Assembly: GCF_900142195.1 (NCBI RefSeq)
Contig: NZ_FRAB01000006.1
Coordinates: 62,001 to 126,000 of the forward strand
Reading direction: 5' to 3'
Length of the DNA stretch: 64,000 bases
Origin: Paraburkholderia terricola
Lineage (GTDB): Bacteria; Pseudomonadota; Gammaproteobacteria; Burkholderiales; Burkholderiaceae
Shown one piece after another: positions 52,164-61,053 of the stretch (its first letter is position 1; each line of letters begins with the position of its first letter). The notes beneath the pieces are model-generated. The model saw only the letters and a program-made list of their open reading frames with translations, was not told where the DNA came from and ran no database searches. Position numbers and translations under genes: made by a program.

Positions 52164-53200
52164 TGGCGCGTGCGCCGCTCACGCAGGCGCGGGTCGATCA
52201 GCAGGTAGAGCAGATCGACGACCGTGCTCAGCACGACGTAGATCAGTGCGGAAAAAATGGCGATCGCGAGAATGACCGGCATATCCTTCGCGAGCACCGC
52301 ATCCACGGTGATCTTGCCGAGGCCGGGACGGCCGAAGACCTGCTCGGTGATGACGGCGCCGCTCAGCAGCCCGCCGAAGAGCCAGCCGGCGAGCGTCACC
52401 GCGGGTAGCGCGGCATGGCGCAACGCGTGACGAAAGCGCAGTGCGCTGCCGCTCACGCCCCACGAGCGCACGGTCAGCGCGAAGGGTTCGTCGAGCGCCC
52501 GGGTGAGCCCATGACGCAGCACCTGGCCGACGACCGCTCCCTGCGCGAGACCGAGCGAAACGGCGGGCAAAACCAGCGACGCGAAGCCCCGGTCTCCGGC
52601 AACGGGAAAGAGCCGCAGCGTGAAGCTGAAGATGAACAGCAGCACGATGCCGAGCCAGAACGACGGCGTCGATGCCAGCACGAGTTCGATGCCCGACGCC
52701 AGCCGGCCGCCCCAGCGCCGGCCCGCCGTCAGCACGGCAAGCCCGACGGCGAAGACTATCGTCACGACGAGCGCGCAGCCGGTGAGCTTGAGCGTCGGCC
52801 ATAGTTGGCTCGACACGAGCGCGGCGACGTCCGTGTTGAGGATGTACGAGCGGCCGAAATTCCCGTGCAGGACGCGCCACAGGTAGTGCAGATACTGAAG
52901 GTAAAGCGGTTCGTCGAGTCCCCATTCCTGACGGATCGCCGCTTCGATTGCCGGCGTGCTGACCTGTTCGCCGATCAGGAGACTGACGATGTCGCCGGGC
53001 GCCAGTTGTATGGCGGCGAACGACAGCGACACGGCTGCCCACAGCACCAGCAGTCCAGTCGCGATGCGCGTGAGCCCCGGCGAGCGCGGCAACGCCCGCA
53101 AGCCGCGCGCTACGCGGCGCAGCCCGTGTTTCGGCGCGGCGAGGGCGGGGTGCGACGTTCGCTCGGCGGCGAGCTCGGGCAGTATGCGTGGCGGATTCAT
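52160..53200 (-). CDS. Peptide-type ABC transporter permease (DppB-like)
   Basis: First membrane subunit of the importer. The 346-residue protein has an N-terminal cytoplasmic extension of about 45 residues. Six hydrophobic segments follow, with the DppB-type motif LAPGDIVSLLIGEQ, the region DEPLYLQYLHYLWRVLHGNFG and the coupling loop RFRHALRHAALPAVT. It lies 38 bases downstream of the binding-protein gene and overlaps the next permease. Confidence 0.92.
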   Translation of the reverse strand: MNPPRILPELAAERTSHPALAAPKHGLRRVARGLRALPRSPGLTRIATGLLVLWAAVSLSFAAIQLAPGDIVSLLIGEQVSTPAIEAAIRQEWGLDEPLYLQYLHYLWRVLHGNFGRSYILNTDVAALVSSQLWPTLKLTGCALVVTIVFAVGLAVLTAGRRWGGRLASGIELVLASTPSFWLGIVLLFIFSFTLRLFPVAGDRGFASLVLPAVSLGLAQGAVVGQVLRHGLTRALDEPFALTVRSWGVSGSALRFRHALRHAALPAVTLAGWLFGGLLSGAVITEQVFGRPGLGKITVDAVLAKDMPVILAIAIFSALIYVVLSTVVDLLYLLIDPRLRERRTRH

Positions 53201-53238
53201 GTCGGATTACCTGGCGTCGAGCGGCGCGGAGGTCGCGT

Positions 53239-54888
53239 TCAATGGCGCGTGAGCCAGATGTCGTACGGGTTCTCCGGCATCTGCGCGAACGGGCGAAAGC
53301 GGATGCCCTGCACGTAGGTTGCCGCCGCGATCTGGTCCTCGGGTTCGTAGAGCGGCACGGCGAGCGCCTGCTCCTTGATCGCGAACTGCTGCAGCTCGCC
53401 GTAGGCCTTCTTGCGTTCCGCGGTGTTTTGCGTGCCGGCGGCGGCTTGCAGCCACCGGCTCAGTTCGGGTGCCGGACTGCGGCTGTAGTTCAGCGCACCG
53501 CCGCGGTCGACAGGAAGATAGTGGCCTTCGATGTCGATGCCGTCCGGCGGCGTGTTGGAGTTCGCGATGGCGCCGAACTTGCCGCTCTTGCGGACGTCGG
53601 TGTAAGTGCCGTCGTCGACATAGTTGATCTTCAGGTCGACGCCCAGACGCTGGCGCGCCTGGGCCTGTAGCGCCTGCAACAGCACGTCGCGCTGATCGCG
53701 CACGGTGGCTTGCGCCTGGATCACGTCGATGGTCAGGCGCTGCGCATGCCTGGTCCTGAAGCCGGCGCTGTCGCGCGTGCTCCAGCCGGCCCCGTCCAGC
53801 AGCGAATTCGCGAGCGTCGGGTTGTTGCCGTAGGCCTGTTCGATCCGCCTGTCGTACAGCGGGTCGATCGGCGACACGATGCCCCACGCGCGGGTGCGCT
53901 GCCCGCGATAGATCGACTGGATAATGCCGCCGACATCGAGACCTTCGAGCAGCGCGCGACGCACCTTGGGGTCCTGCGTCGGACCATACGTCACGTTGAG
54001 AAACAGCGAATAGGGCGTGCCCGTGTTGAGTGCCTGCCGGTAGCTGAAATCCGGATTCTTGCGGATCAACCCGGCGTCGTTGCCCGACACGCCTTCGATC
54101 ACGTCGACCTGTCCCGAAAGCAACGCGCCTGTGCGAACCGACGATTCGGGCAGGAAGCGATATACGACGCGATCCAGATACGCCGCGCCTTGATGGCCGG
54201 TATTCGCGGGAGCCCACCTGTAGTCGGGATTCTTGACGAACTCGATCTCCTGGCCCTTATCGTATTTGTGCAGGATGAAGGGACCTGTGCCCGCTATGCC
54301 GATGCCGCCGGCCTTGAGATTGGGGCGGTCGAACGAAGCGGGCGATAGCAGCGGCAAGCGAGCCGCGAACGTGAGGAACGGCGAGTACGGTTCCTTCAGT
54401 GTGATCTCGACCGTGCGGCTGTCCGGCGTGGTCACGGCCGCGACGTGCGAAATCAGCGTGGCGAGGCTGCTGCCTCCCGAGTAGGCCGGCTCGCGCGCAT
54501 TCAGGAAATTGCGGGCGACAGCGGCGGCGTCGAATGTCGCGCCGTCGGAGAACTTCACGCCTTCGCGCAACGTAAAGGTATAGGTCTTGCCGTCCGCCGA
54601 TACCTTGTATGCGGTTGCGAGCCACGGCACGAAACTGCCGTCCGCGTTGCGGGCAAGCAGGTTCTCGTATGCGTTGCGCAGCAGCAGTTCGACCTTGTCC
54701 TGTCCGTTGAGCTGCGGATTGAGCGTGCGAGGTTCGGTCTCCACGCCCCAATTGAGCGTGCCGCCGGCGACAGGCGCACTTTGCGCGCTCAATGCGTGCT
54801 GTGCCGCGAATGCAAACACAACCGCGAGGGCGGCTTGGCGCAGCGAAACGCGATGGTTGAATCCAGACGCCCGCCATGAGAGATTCAT
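53239..54888 (-). CDS. Peptide-type ABC transporter substrate-binding protein (SBP family 5)
   Basis: Periplasmic receptor of the importer. The 549-residue precursor has a signal peptide (RQAALAVVFAFAAQHALSA, ends about residue 35). Family-5 landmarks are GGTLNWGVETEPRTLNPQ, KVSADGKTYTFTLREGVKFS and a C-terminal YEPEDQIAAA segment. Family members bind peptides, nickel, opines or glutathione-like compounds. Next to flavin monooxygenases and acetyltransferases, an S-modified peptide or amino-acid conjugate is a reasonable guess, but the sequence does not prove it. Confidence 0.92.
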   Translation of the reverse strand: MNLSWRASGFNHRVSLRQAALAVVFAFAAQHALSAQSAPVAGGTLNWGVETEPRTLNPQLNGQDKVELLLRNAYENLLARNADGSFVPWLATAYKVSADGKTYTFTLREGVKFSDGATFDAAAVARNFLNAREPAYSGGSSLATLISHVAAVTTPDSRTVEITLKEPYSPFLTFAARLPLLSPASFDRPNLKAGGIGIAGTGPFILHKYDKGQEIEFVKNPDYRWAPANTGHQGAAYLDRVVYRFLPESSVRTGALLSGQVDVIEGVSGNDAGLIRKNPDFSYRQALNTGTPYSLFLNVTYGPTQDPKVRRALLEGLDVGGIIQSIYRGQRTRAWGIVSPIDPLYDRRIEQAYGNNPTLANSLLDGAGWSTRDSAGFRTRHAQRLTIDVIQAQATVRDQRDVLLQALQAQARQRLGVDLKINYVDDGTYTDVRKSGKFGAIANSNTPPDGIDIEGHYLPVDRGGALNYSRSPAPELSRWLQAAAGTQNTAERKKAYGELQQFAIKEQALAVPLYEPEDQIAAATYVQGIRFRPFAQMPENPYDIWLTRH

Positions 54889-54950
54889 CGATTAATGCCT
54901 TCAGGAATGTTCAATCGTGGAGTGAGATCCGCGCCGCGCGGCGCACGGAA

Positions 54951-55523
54951 TCAGGATGTGGTGAGCTCGTCGCGAGAGGGGCGTCTCGCCTCGGGCAGAT
55001 CGCGATAAATATCCGCGATCAGAATCTTGCGTAGCCACACGAGCGGCGTACCCAGCGCGTTGATGGAGTGGCGAAAGGGCTCATAGCCGCGGCGCTCGTA
55101 GACGTTGCGCAGCCAGGGATGCCCGACCGCCGTCGCGAGATAGACGGCGGGCGCCTTGATCTGCGCGCGCAGGAACGCGGTTTCGACGTGATCCAGCAAT
55201 GCGCTGCCCGCGCGCTGGCGCTTATAGCGTTCGGAAACGGCAAACCAGTGGATGAAGGGATACGGCGGCGCCTGCTCGTCCTGAGACAGCCAGGGAAATC
55301 GCACCGTCAGCGTGGCGACGATCTCTGTTTCCGCATGCGGCGAATGCGTGCGTTCGAGCACGAATGTCGATTCGCGCAGAACCTTTTCGCGGACCTGTTC
55401 GAACGGCGTGCGAGTAATCGTGAAGTGAATGCCCTGCTGCGCGAGCGGCGCATACGACTGTTGAAGCAGACGATAAAGTGCCGGTGCATCGTCGGCAGTG
55501 GCAACGCGGACTGTGTCTTTCAT
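54951..55523 (-). CDS. GNAT-family N-acetyltransferase
   Basis: Predicted acetyl-CoA-dependent acyltransferase for a small amine. The 190-residue protein has the GNAT fold, with strand FIHWFAVSERYKRQRAGSAL covering the acetyl-CoA-binding motif (a variant of R/Q-x-x-G-x-G/A). The C-terminal part NVYERRGYEPF is typical. It sits 21 bases after the LLM monooxygenase gene and before the transporter genes. In the Bacillus yxe and ytm operons, GNATs acetylate S-modified cysteines before oxidation; a like role is inferred here. Confidence 0.87.
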   Translation of the reverse strand: MKDTVRVATADDAPALYRLLQQSYAPLAQQGIHFTITRTPFEQVREKVLRESTFVLERTHSPHAETEIVATLTVRFPWLSQDEQAPPYPFIHWFAVSERYKRQRAGSALLDHVETAFLRAQIKAPAVYLATAVGHPWLRNVYERRGYEPFRHSINALGTPLVWLRKILIADIYRDLPEARRPSRDELTTS

Positions 55524-55544
55524 CGCTGAGTCGCTGGAATCGTT

Positions 55545-56609
55545 TCAGCCGCGCGCCGCTTCGGCGGCGTGCGGCGTTTCGCCGTGCAGGAGCCCGCGCG
55601 CCAGCAAACGCACCGAGGCGATACGTTGCGTGGCGTCCGTCACCGGGTTGTCGATGATGAATTCCTCCACGCCATAGCGGTCTTGCAGTTCGCCGAGCGT
55701 GTCATGGACGGCGTCGGGCGTGCCATGCACGATATGCGTCTCGCGCTCGTCGATGCGATGGGCACCGCCGCCTGCCTGGCGAACGAACTCTTCGGCCTGG
55801 GCGATGCTGCCCACCGTTACCGGCTGTTGATCGCCGACTTGCACGCGAAAGCGCCGTGTGTCCGATGCGAGCCGCGCTGCTTCGTCAGCGCTTTGCGCTG
55901 CGATGACGGAGATGGCCAGCAATGGCTTGCGTCCGTTCGATGCCGCGCGATAGCGCCCGAAAGCGCGCTCGATCTCGTCCGGTGCGCCGTTGATGTGCGC
56001 CGCGTACACGAAGTCCCAGCCAAGCCAGGCCGCGAGCGCCGCGCTTTCGATGCTCGCTCCGAGCAGGAAAGGGCGCGCAGGCGACGGCGGCAGCGGCGTG
56101 GCTCGCAGAACGGAACCAAACTGCTCCTCGCCGTCCGCGGCACTGTGTTCAGGATTCCCGGCGGGGCGATCGACGAGATGGCCGTTCAGCTCGAATGCAA
56201 GCGCCGCGAAATCCGGTTTGTGCGCGGGGTCGTGCGCGGATTGCAGCGCGCGCGTCGAGAGCGGCAACCCGCCGGGCGCCTTGCCGATGCCGAGATCGAC
56301 GCGGCCGGGAGCGAGCGAGGCCAGCAGATTGAAATTCTCCGCGACCTTGTACGGACTGTAATGCTGCAGCATCACGCCGCCCGAACCGACACGTATGCGA
56401 CTTGTGCGCGCAAGGATATGAGCGATCAGGATTTCAGGCGAAGGACAGGCGAGTTGACTCGTGTTGTGATGCTCGGCCAGCCAATAGCGCCGGTATCCCC
56501 ACGCCTCCGCATGGCGCGCGAGGTCGATCGTGCGCGTCAGTGCCTGGGTCGCTGTCTCGCCTCGTGCGATAGGGCTCTTGTCCAGCAGGCTCAAAGCGTA
56601 GGCGGTCAT
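55545..56609 (-). CDS. LLM-class flavin-dependent oxidoreductase (MsnO8/YtmO type)
   Basis: Predicted FMN-dependent monooxygenase of the bacterial luciferase family. The 354-residue protein starts MTAYALSLLDKSPIARGE and has the AEAWGYRRYWLAEHHNTSQLACPSP-like TIM-barrel region (written here in parts: YWLAEHHN, LACPSPEILIA). It also has RIRVGSGGVMLQHYSPYKVA and APGRVDLGIGKAPGG. These mark the MsnO8 group, to which Bacillus YtmO belongs. ATG 56609 was chosen over an upstream frame. It is the first gene of the minus-strand arm, with a reduced-FMN supply expected from elsewhere. Confidence 0.92.
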   Translation of the reverse strand: MTAYALSLLDKSPIARGETATQALTRTIDLARHAEAWGYRRYWLAEHHNTSQLACPSPEILIAHILARTSRIRVGSGGVMLQHYSPYKVAENFNLLASLAPGRVDLGIGKAPGGLPLSTRALQSAHDPAHKPDFAALAFELNGHLVDRPAGNPEHSAADGEEQFGSVLRATPLPPSPARPFLLGASIESAALAAWLGWDFVYAAHINGAPDEIERAFGRYRAASNGRKPLLAISVIAAQSADEAARLASDTRRFRVQVGDQQPVTVGSIAQAEEFVRQAGGGAHRIDERETHIVHGTPDAVHDTLGELQDRYGVEEFIIDNPVTDATQRIASVRLLARGLLHGETPHAAEAARG

Positions 56610-56948
56610 TGGAAGTTCTGGAAGTGCGACATGGGTCGGGCTCGCGCGGCCTGGTGAGCCGATCTGATTAGTATGGCGATGGTATTTCTCCGTGAACGGC
56701 ACGGTCAAACAATCAAGAAGAATAAGCAAAGGCAAAAAGATTGGTTCAATGCGGCCGCGCCGACCGATGTTTAGTGAAGCCAATATCGATACACTCGAAA
56801 GCCGCGCCTGATAACGCGGGTCACTCTCATCGGCTTTGGAAGACAATCGCATGCATGATCGAATGAACTCGCTTGTTCGCGGACAGTGCGAAACAATGAG
56901 CGGCGCAGGCAACGGGACGATGCCTTGTCACGCAGTGAGGTGCGGCTG
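56610..56948. promoter_or_regulatory. Divergent control region of the putative sulfur-salvage locus
   Basis: This 339-base gap separates the two arms of the locus and is locally AT-richer, with a run AAGAATAAGCAAAGGCAAAA near 56718-56737. No gene is seen apart from a possible 21-codon upstream extension of the plus-strand gene. It should hold both promoters and probably a CysB- or Ssu-type regulator site, but I could not identify a defined operator. Confidence 0.4.
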
Positions 56949-58241
56949 ATGTGCGCTGCGAAACGGAGAAAACTGAAGACGCTCGTCGGCGCGGGCAGCG
57001 TGTTGTTCGCGAACGAAGACGCCGAGCGGCGGCGCGGCGCGAAACGTGCGGCCGATCTGGCTCGCAAGGCAGAGGCCGCGAAGATCACGGGCCTCTTCAC
57101 CGCCGATCTTCTCCAGGCCGATGCCGAAGGATTATCGGGTGGAACGGGCAGTCAGGAGCCGATCGTGGCGCTGGCGGGTTTGAGTCAGGTGACCTCGGAC
57201 ATCGGGCTGGTCGCGACCGTCTCGACCACGTACCATCATCCCTACAACATCGCGCGCATGATCGGTACATTGGATCATCTGAGTGGCGGGCGTGCCGCGT
57301 GGAATGCGGTGACGTCTTCTGTCGGCGAAGAGAACTTCGGCGATTCCGGATTACCCGATCCCGCAAGGCGTTATGCGCGCGCGACCGAATTCATCGAGGT
57401 CGTGAACGCGCTGTTCGATGCCAACGATACGACGGCGGCGCGGCGCACCGCGAGCGGCGCGGTTGCCGTCGATCCTCGCAAGCTAAAGCGTATCGACTAT
57501 CGCGGCCAGCATTTCCAGGTGCAAGGGCCGCTCAATGTTCCGCCACCGCCGCAGCGCCGTCCTGTGCTGTTTCAGGCCGGCCAGTCGAAGCAGGGCGTCA
57601 CGCTCGGCGCGCGTTATGCCGAGGTCGTCTATACATCGCAACCCACGCTGACCGACGCGGAGGCGTTCGTCACCGCATTGCGTCGCGAGGCAATCGAACT
57701 GGGACGCGTGGACGGCGGACCGTTGATCATGAACTCGTTTCACTCGGTGATCGGTGAATCGGATGCGGACGTCGCACGGCGCTTGCGCGAGAAGCATGAG
57801 CGCATCGACTTCCACCAGGGGCGCCTGAAACTCTCCGACATGCTCGGAGGTGGACTCGATCTGAGCGATTTTCCTCTCGATCGGCCGCTGCCGGCCGAGG
57901 TACTTCCAGATGTGGGGAACGTCAATCGCCGGCGCGGCCGCGTGGAGATCTTCCGCCGATATGCGCTGCAAGGCATGACGCTGCGAGAACTGATCATAGA
58001 GGCACAGGAAACGGGACACTGGTTCGTGGCCGGCACACCGGAGCGCCTCGCGGATGCCATAGAGGAACGTTACCGCGCCGGCCTCGTGGACGTCGTTTCG
58101 CTGCACGGACTCGGGCAACCGGACCAGGAAGATCTGCTTCTGAATGGCCTGTTGCCGGAACTGCGCAAGCGCGATCTGCTCGACGCGGATTACCCAGGTG
58201 GCGACTTCCGCTCCAACCTCGAGTTGCCCGCACTGCCATAG
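56949..58241 (+). CDS. NtaA/SnaA/DszA-family FMN-dependent monooxygenase, atypical N-terminus
   Basis: Predicted reduced-flavin monooxygenase of the class that cleaves C-S or C-N bonds. The 430-residue protein has the family core: VATVSTTYHHPYNIARMIGT, LDHLSGGRAAWNAVTS, the long insertion with KLKRIDYRGQHFQVQGPLN, and PVLFQAGQSKQG. The usual opening with a HxAWRH segment is missing; instead it reads MCAAKRRKLKTLVGAGSVLF. ATG 56949 has GAGG upstream; a GTG at 56886 is in frame. Bacillus YxeK and YtnJ are members. The deacylase gene follows ten bases later. Confidence 0.88.
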   Translation: MCAAKRRKLKTLVGAGSVLFANEDAERRRGAKRAADLARKAEAAKITGLFTADLLQADAEGLSGGTGSQEPIVALAGLSQVTSDIGLVATVSTTYHHPYNIARMIGTLDHLSGGRAAWNAVTSSVGEENFGDSGLPDPARRYARATEFIEVVNALFDANDTTAARRTASGAVAVDPRKLKRIDYRGQHFQVQGPLNVPPPPQRRPVLFQAGQSKQGVTLGARYAEVVYTSQPTLTDAEAFVTALRREAIELGRVDGGPLIMNSFHSVIGESDADVARRLREKHERIDFHQGRLKLSDMLGGGLDLSDFPLDRPLPAEVLPDVGNVNRRRGRVEIFRRYALQGMTLRELIIEAQETGHWFVAGTPERLADAIEERYRAGLVDVVSLHGLGQPDQEDLLLNGLLPELRKRDLLDADYPGGDFRSNLELPALP

Positions 58242-58251
58242 GAGGTTTCAT

Positions 58252-59280
58252 ATGCACCTGAATCCGATCGTCAGCGAAATCGATTTCGACGTGCCCGGCC
58301 GGCACACCGGTTATCTCCGTCTCCCGCACTCGGTGCATCGTTCCGCATACGGCTGGCTGCCCATACCGGTTGTTTCGATCCGCAATGGAAGCGGGCCTGT
58401 CGTGCTCGTGATGGCCGGCAATCATGGCGACGAATTCGAAGGGCAGATTCTCGCCGCGCAACTCACGCGCGAGATCGATCCCGCGTATGTAACAGGTCAA
58501 ATCATCGTGTTGCCGGCCGCCAATGCGCCCGCGGTGGAACAGGGTCTACGGACATCCCCGATAGACGACGGCAACCTCAACCGCGCGTTTCCCGGCGACC
58601 CGCGAGGCTCTCCCACGCAAATCATCGCGCATTACATCGAGCACGAACTGCTGGCGCGCGCCGACTATCTGATCGATCTCCATTCGGGCGGAAGTTCACT
58701 GCTCTATCACGGCGGCAACCTGCTCGCGATCGAGCCGCGCGACGAAGCCGAGAAAGCGCGGCTGATCGATTTACTGAATGCATTCGGCTTGCCGAACGCA
58801 TTCATTCATCGCGAGAATTCCGTGCACGCGGCGGCAGCGGCGCGCCGTCGAGGCGCGGTATCGATCACGACCGAACTGGGCGGTGCGGGAACGGTCGACC
58901 CCACGCTGATTCGCGAGGCGCGCCAGGGGCTGCTGCATTTCCTCGGCCATGTGGGTCTGCTGCATGGACCGCTCGTGCCGGAATCGCCGCCTGCGAGTAC
59001 GCGTTTCAGACGCGTCGCCGGTGCGCGGCACTACGTTTATGCCTACGACAGCGGCGTTTACGAGCCGCTTGTCGAACTCGGCGAACGAGTGAGTCATGGG
59101 CAACCCGCTGCGCGAATCCATTTCCCCGATACGCCATGGCGCGAGCCTGTGATTCGCCATTTCGACAGCGACGGAGAAGTGGTCTGCAAACGCGTGCCCG
59201 CGCTGGTCCGACGAGGCGATTGTCTGTTTCATCTTGCCGAGGACGACGCGTCGTTCTCCGCGGCGCCCGCGCGGCGATGA
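58252..59280 (+). CDS. AstE/aspartoacylase-family zinc deacylase (M14-like)
   Basis: Predicted zinc amidohydrolase that removes an acyl group from an N-acylated amino acid. The 342-residue protein has the zinc and active-site motifs GNHGDEFEG (residues 62-70), DGNLNRAFPGD, IDLHSGGSS and the catalytic TTELGG. A C-terminal beta domain ends the protein. GGAGG lies six bases before the ATG. Placed between a flavin monooxygenase and a GNAT, it would plausibly deacylate the product, a role played in Bacillus by unrelated M20 peptidases (YxeP). Confidence 0.9.
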   Translation: MHLNPIVSEIDFDVPGRHTGYLRLPHSVHRSAYGWLPIPVVSIRNGSGPVVLVMAGNHGDEFEGQILAAQLTREIDPAYVTGQIIVLPAANAPAVEQGLRTSPIDDGNLNRAFPGDPRGSPTQIIAHYIEHELLARADYLIDLHSGGSSLLYHGGNLLAIEPRDEAEKARLIDLLNAFGLPNAFIHRENSVHAAAAARRRGAVSITTELGGAGTVDPTLIREARQGLLHFLGHVGLLHGPLVPESPPASTRFRRVAGARHYVYAYDSGVYEPLVELGERVSHGQPAARIHFPDTPWREPVIRHFDSDGEVVCKRVPALVRRGDCLFHLAEDDASFSAAPARR

Positions 59281-59463
59281 TGTTCTATTGACGGATACGA
59301 TGCGCCGGTAACCGAAAGCGCTGCGCGGGCAATCGAACGGACATCAAAAAACATTCGCCGCAGCGGCACCATATTCATATACCAATTGCTTGTTTAGCCG
59401 TCGAACGACGGCGCGCTATCGTGTGAGCTCCCGAAGACAAGCCGGCACGTCCGGTCGATCGTC

Positions 59464-60015
59464 ATGAGCCTTAGCGTTGTCGATACCACTCCGCTCGATC
59501 CGCTCGCCGCGCCTTTGCTGAGCGCTTTACAGCGCGAGTACGCCACGCGCTACGCGTCGTTTCACAAGGATAACGGCGAGTCGGCCGCGCAGGAAATCGC
59601 GCGTTATCCGGCCGAGGCGTTTGCGCCGCCGGAGGGCGCATTCATTCTGCTGCTGCGGGACGGCGCGGCGATCGGCGGTGGCGCGTTCAAGCGCTACGAC
59701 GCGCGCACCGCGGAACTCAAGCGTGTCTGGACGCGCGACGATGTGCGCCGCCAGGGTCTCGCGCGCCGCGTCGTGCAAGAGCTCGAACAACGTGCGCTCG
59801 CTCAGGGTTACACCCGCGTTTATCTGACCACCGGCTTCCGGCAGCCCGAAGCGTGGGCGTTGTACACGAATACCGGCTACGCCAGCCTGTTCGACACGTC
59901 CTTGCCGCCTGAGGTGCATGTTCATTTGCGCTATGGCAAGGATCTGCTAGCTCCGGGCCGCATCGATACCCTCGACGATCTTCGCGCGAAAGAAGTCCAC
60001 CTCGCGACCCGATAA
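59464..60015 (+). CDS. GNAT-family N-acetyltransferase
   Basis: Second acetyltransferase of the locus. The 183-residue protein has the GNAT core AELKRVWTRDDVRRQGLARR, with the acetyl-CoA-binding RRQGLA motif, and the end QPEAWALYTNTGYASLF. It is unlike the other GNAT of the locus (54951-55523), so it probably uses a different substrate. It is preceded by a 183-base gap that is AT-rich near 59361-59397 and may contain a promoter. Another 26 bases separate it from the binding-protein gene. Confidence 0.87.
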   Translation: MSLSVVDTTPLDPLAAPLLSALQREYATRYASFHKDNGESAAQEIARYPAEAFAPPEGAFILLLRDGAAIGGGAFKRYDARTAELKRVWTRDDVRRQGLARRVVQELEQRALAQGYTRVYLTTGFRQPEAWALYTNTGYASLFDTSLPPEVHVHLRYGKDLLAPGRIDTLDDLRAKEVHLATR

Positions 60016-60041
60016 ACCGACCTGCAATTCCCATAGAGAAA

Positions 60042-60977
60042 ATGACGATGAGATTGCGCGCGCATCTTGCAACGCTTCTATTGGCGAGCATGGCCGGCAT
60101 CGCTCCAGCCCTCGCCGCCGAGCCGGGCTTCGATCTGAGCCCGGCGCAACAGAACCGGATTCGCGGCACGCAGGACCCGGCCGCCATCAAGGCCATACCT
60201 TCGAACTTCGGCTTCGTCGCGAAGAATGCGTTGACGGTGGGCATCGTCGTTGGTCATCCGCCGATCAGCACCTACGCGAGCGACGCGAGGACGGTAGTCG
60301 GATTCGACCCGGATCTCGCGCAACTGATTGCGGACAGTCTCGGCAAGCATCTCGACGTCGTGATTCTCTCGTGGCCGGACTGGCCGCTGGCCCTTGTGTC
60401 GGGCAAGGTCGACGTGGTGATTTCCAACGTCACGGTAACGGAAGAGCGTAAGGCGAAGTTCGACTTCTCGACCTACCGGCAGGATCAGATCGGCTTCTAT
60501 GTGAAAACCGACAGTCCGATCAGGCAAATCGCGGAGCCGAAGGACGTTGCCGGTCTGCGGATCATCACCGACGCCGGGACCAATCAGGAAAAGATCCTGC
60601 TGGAGTGGGACCGGCAGAACGTCGCGCACGGACTCAAGCCGGTTTCCGTGCAGTACTACGACGACGATGCGGTGAAGTCCGTCGCGCTGCAGTCGGGACG
60701 GGCGGACGCGATTTTCAGCGTCAACGCGGTGCTTGCCTACGATGCGGCGAGGCAAGGCAAGACGCGTCAGGTCGGCACGTTGAGCGGCGGCTGGCCGCGC
60801 ACGGCGGAGGTCGCGGTGACGTCGCGCAAGGGCAGCGGTCTCGCCGATCCGCTCACCATCGCGCTGAACGATCTCATCCAGAACGGACAGTATCGTTCGG
60901 TGCTCGCGCGCTGGCATCTCGAGTCCGAGGCGATCGGGAAGGCGGCGACCAATCCGCCGGGTTTGCCGAAGTCGTGA
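60042..60977 (+). CDS. Amino-acid ABC transporter substrate-binding protein (SBP family 3)
   Basis: Periplasmic receptor for a polar amino acid or similar compound. The 311-residue precursor has a signal peptide ending ALAA (about residue 26). Family-3 features are [20 protein letters not shown], the [20 protein letters not shown] lobe and a C-terminal [20 protein letters not shown]. The acidic/aromatic ligand pocket cannot be read by eye. It pairs with the permease-ATPase fusion at 62436, with a monooxygenase gene in between, as in sulfur-amino-acid uptake clusters. Confidence 0.93.
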   Translation: MTMRLRAHLATLLLASMAGIAPALAAEPGFDLSPAQQNRIRGTQDPAAIKAIPSNFGFVAKNALTVGIVVGHPPISTYASDARTVVGFDPDLAQLIADSLGKHLDVVILSWPDWPLALVSGKVDVVISNVTVTEERKAKFDFSTYRQDQIGFYVKTDSPIRQIAEPKDVAGLRIITDAGTNQEKILLEWDRQNVAHGLKPVSVQYYDDDAVKSVALQSGRADAIFSVNAVLAYDAARQGKTRQVGTLSGGWPRTAEVAVTSRKGSGLADPLTIALNDLIQNGQYRSVLARWHLESEAIGKAATNPPGLPKS

Positions 60978-61053
60978 CACGCGGGGTGATCCTCTTGCGA
61001 GCGCGAACGCATCACCCGCTTCGATCTTTTTCTTCTGTGTGGCGAACGACATC

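Noticed and set aside
51283-52182. N-terminal 300-codon extension of the double ATPase frame
   Set aside because: This part is the wrong frame of the DppC-like permease gene; the ATPase begins at ATG 51282 overlapping the permease stop.
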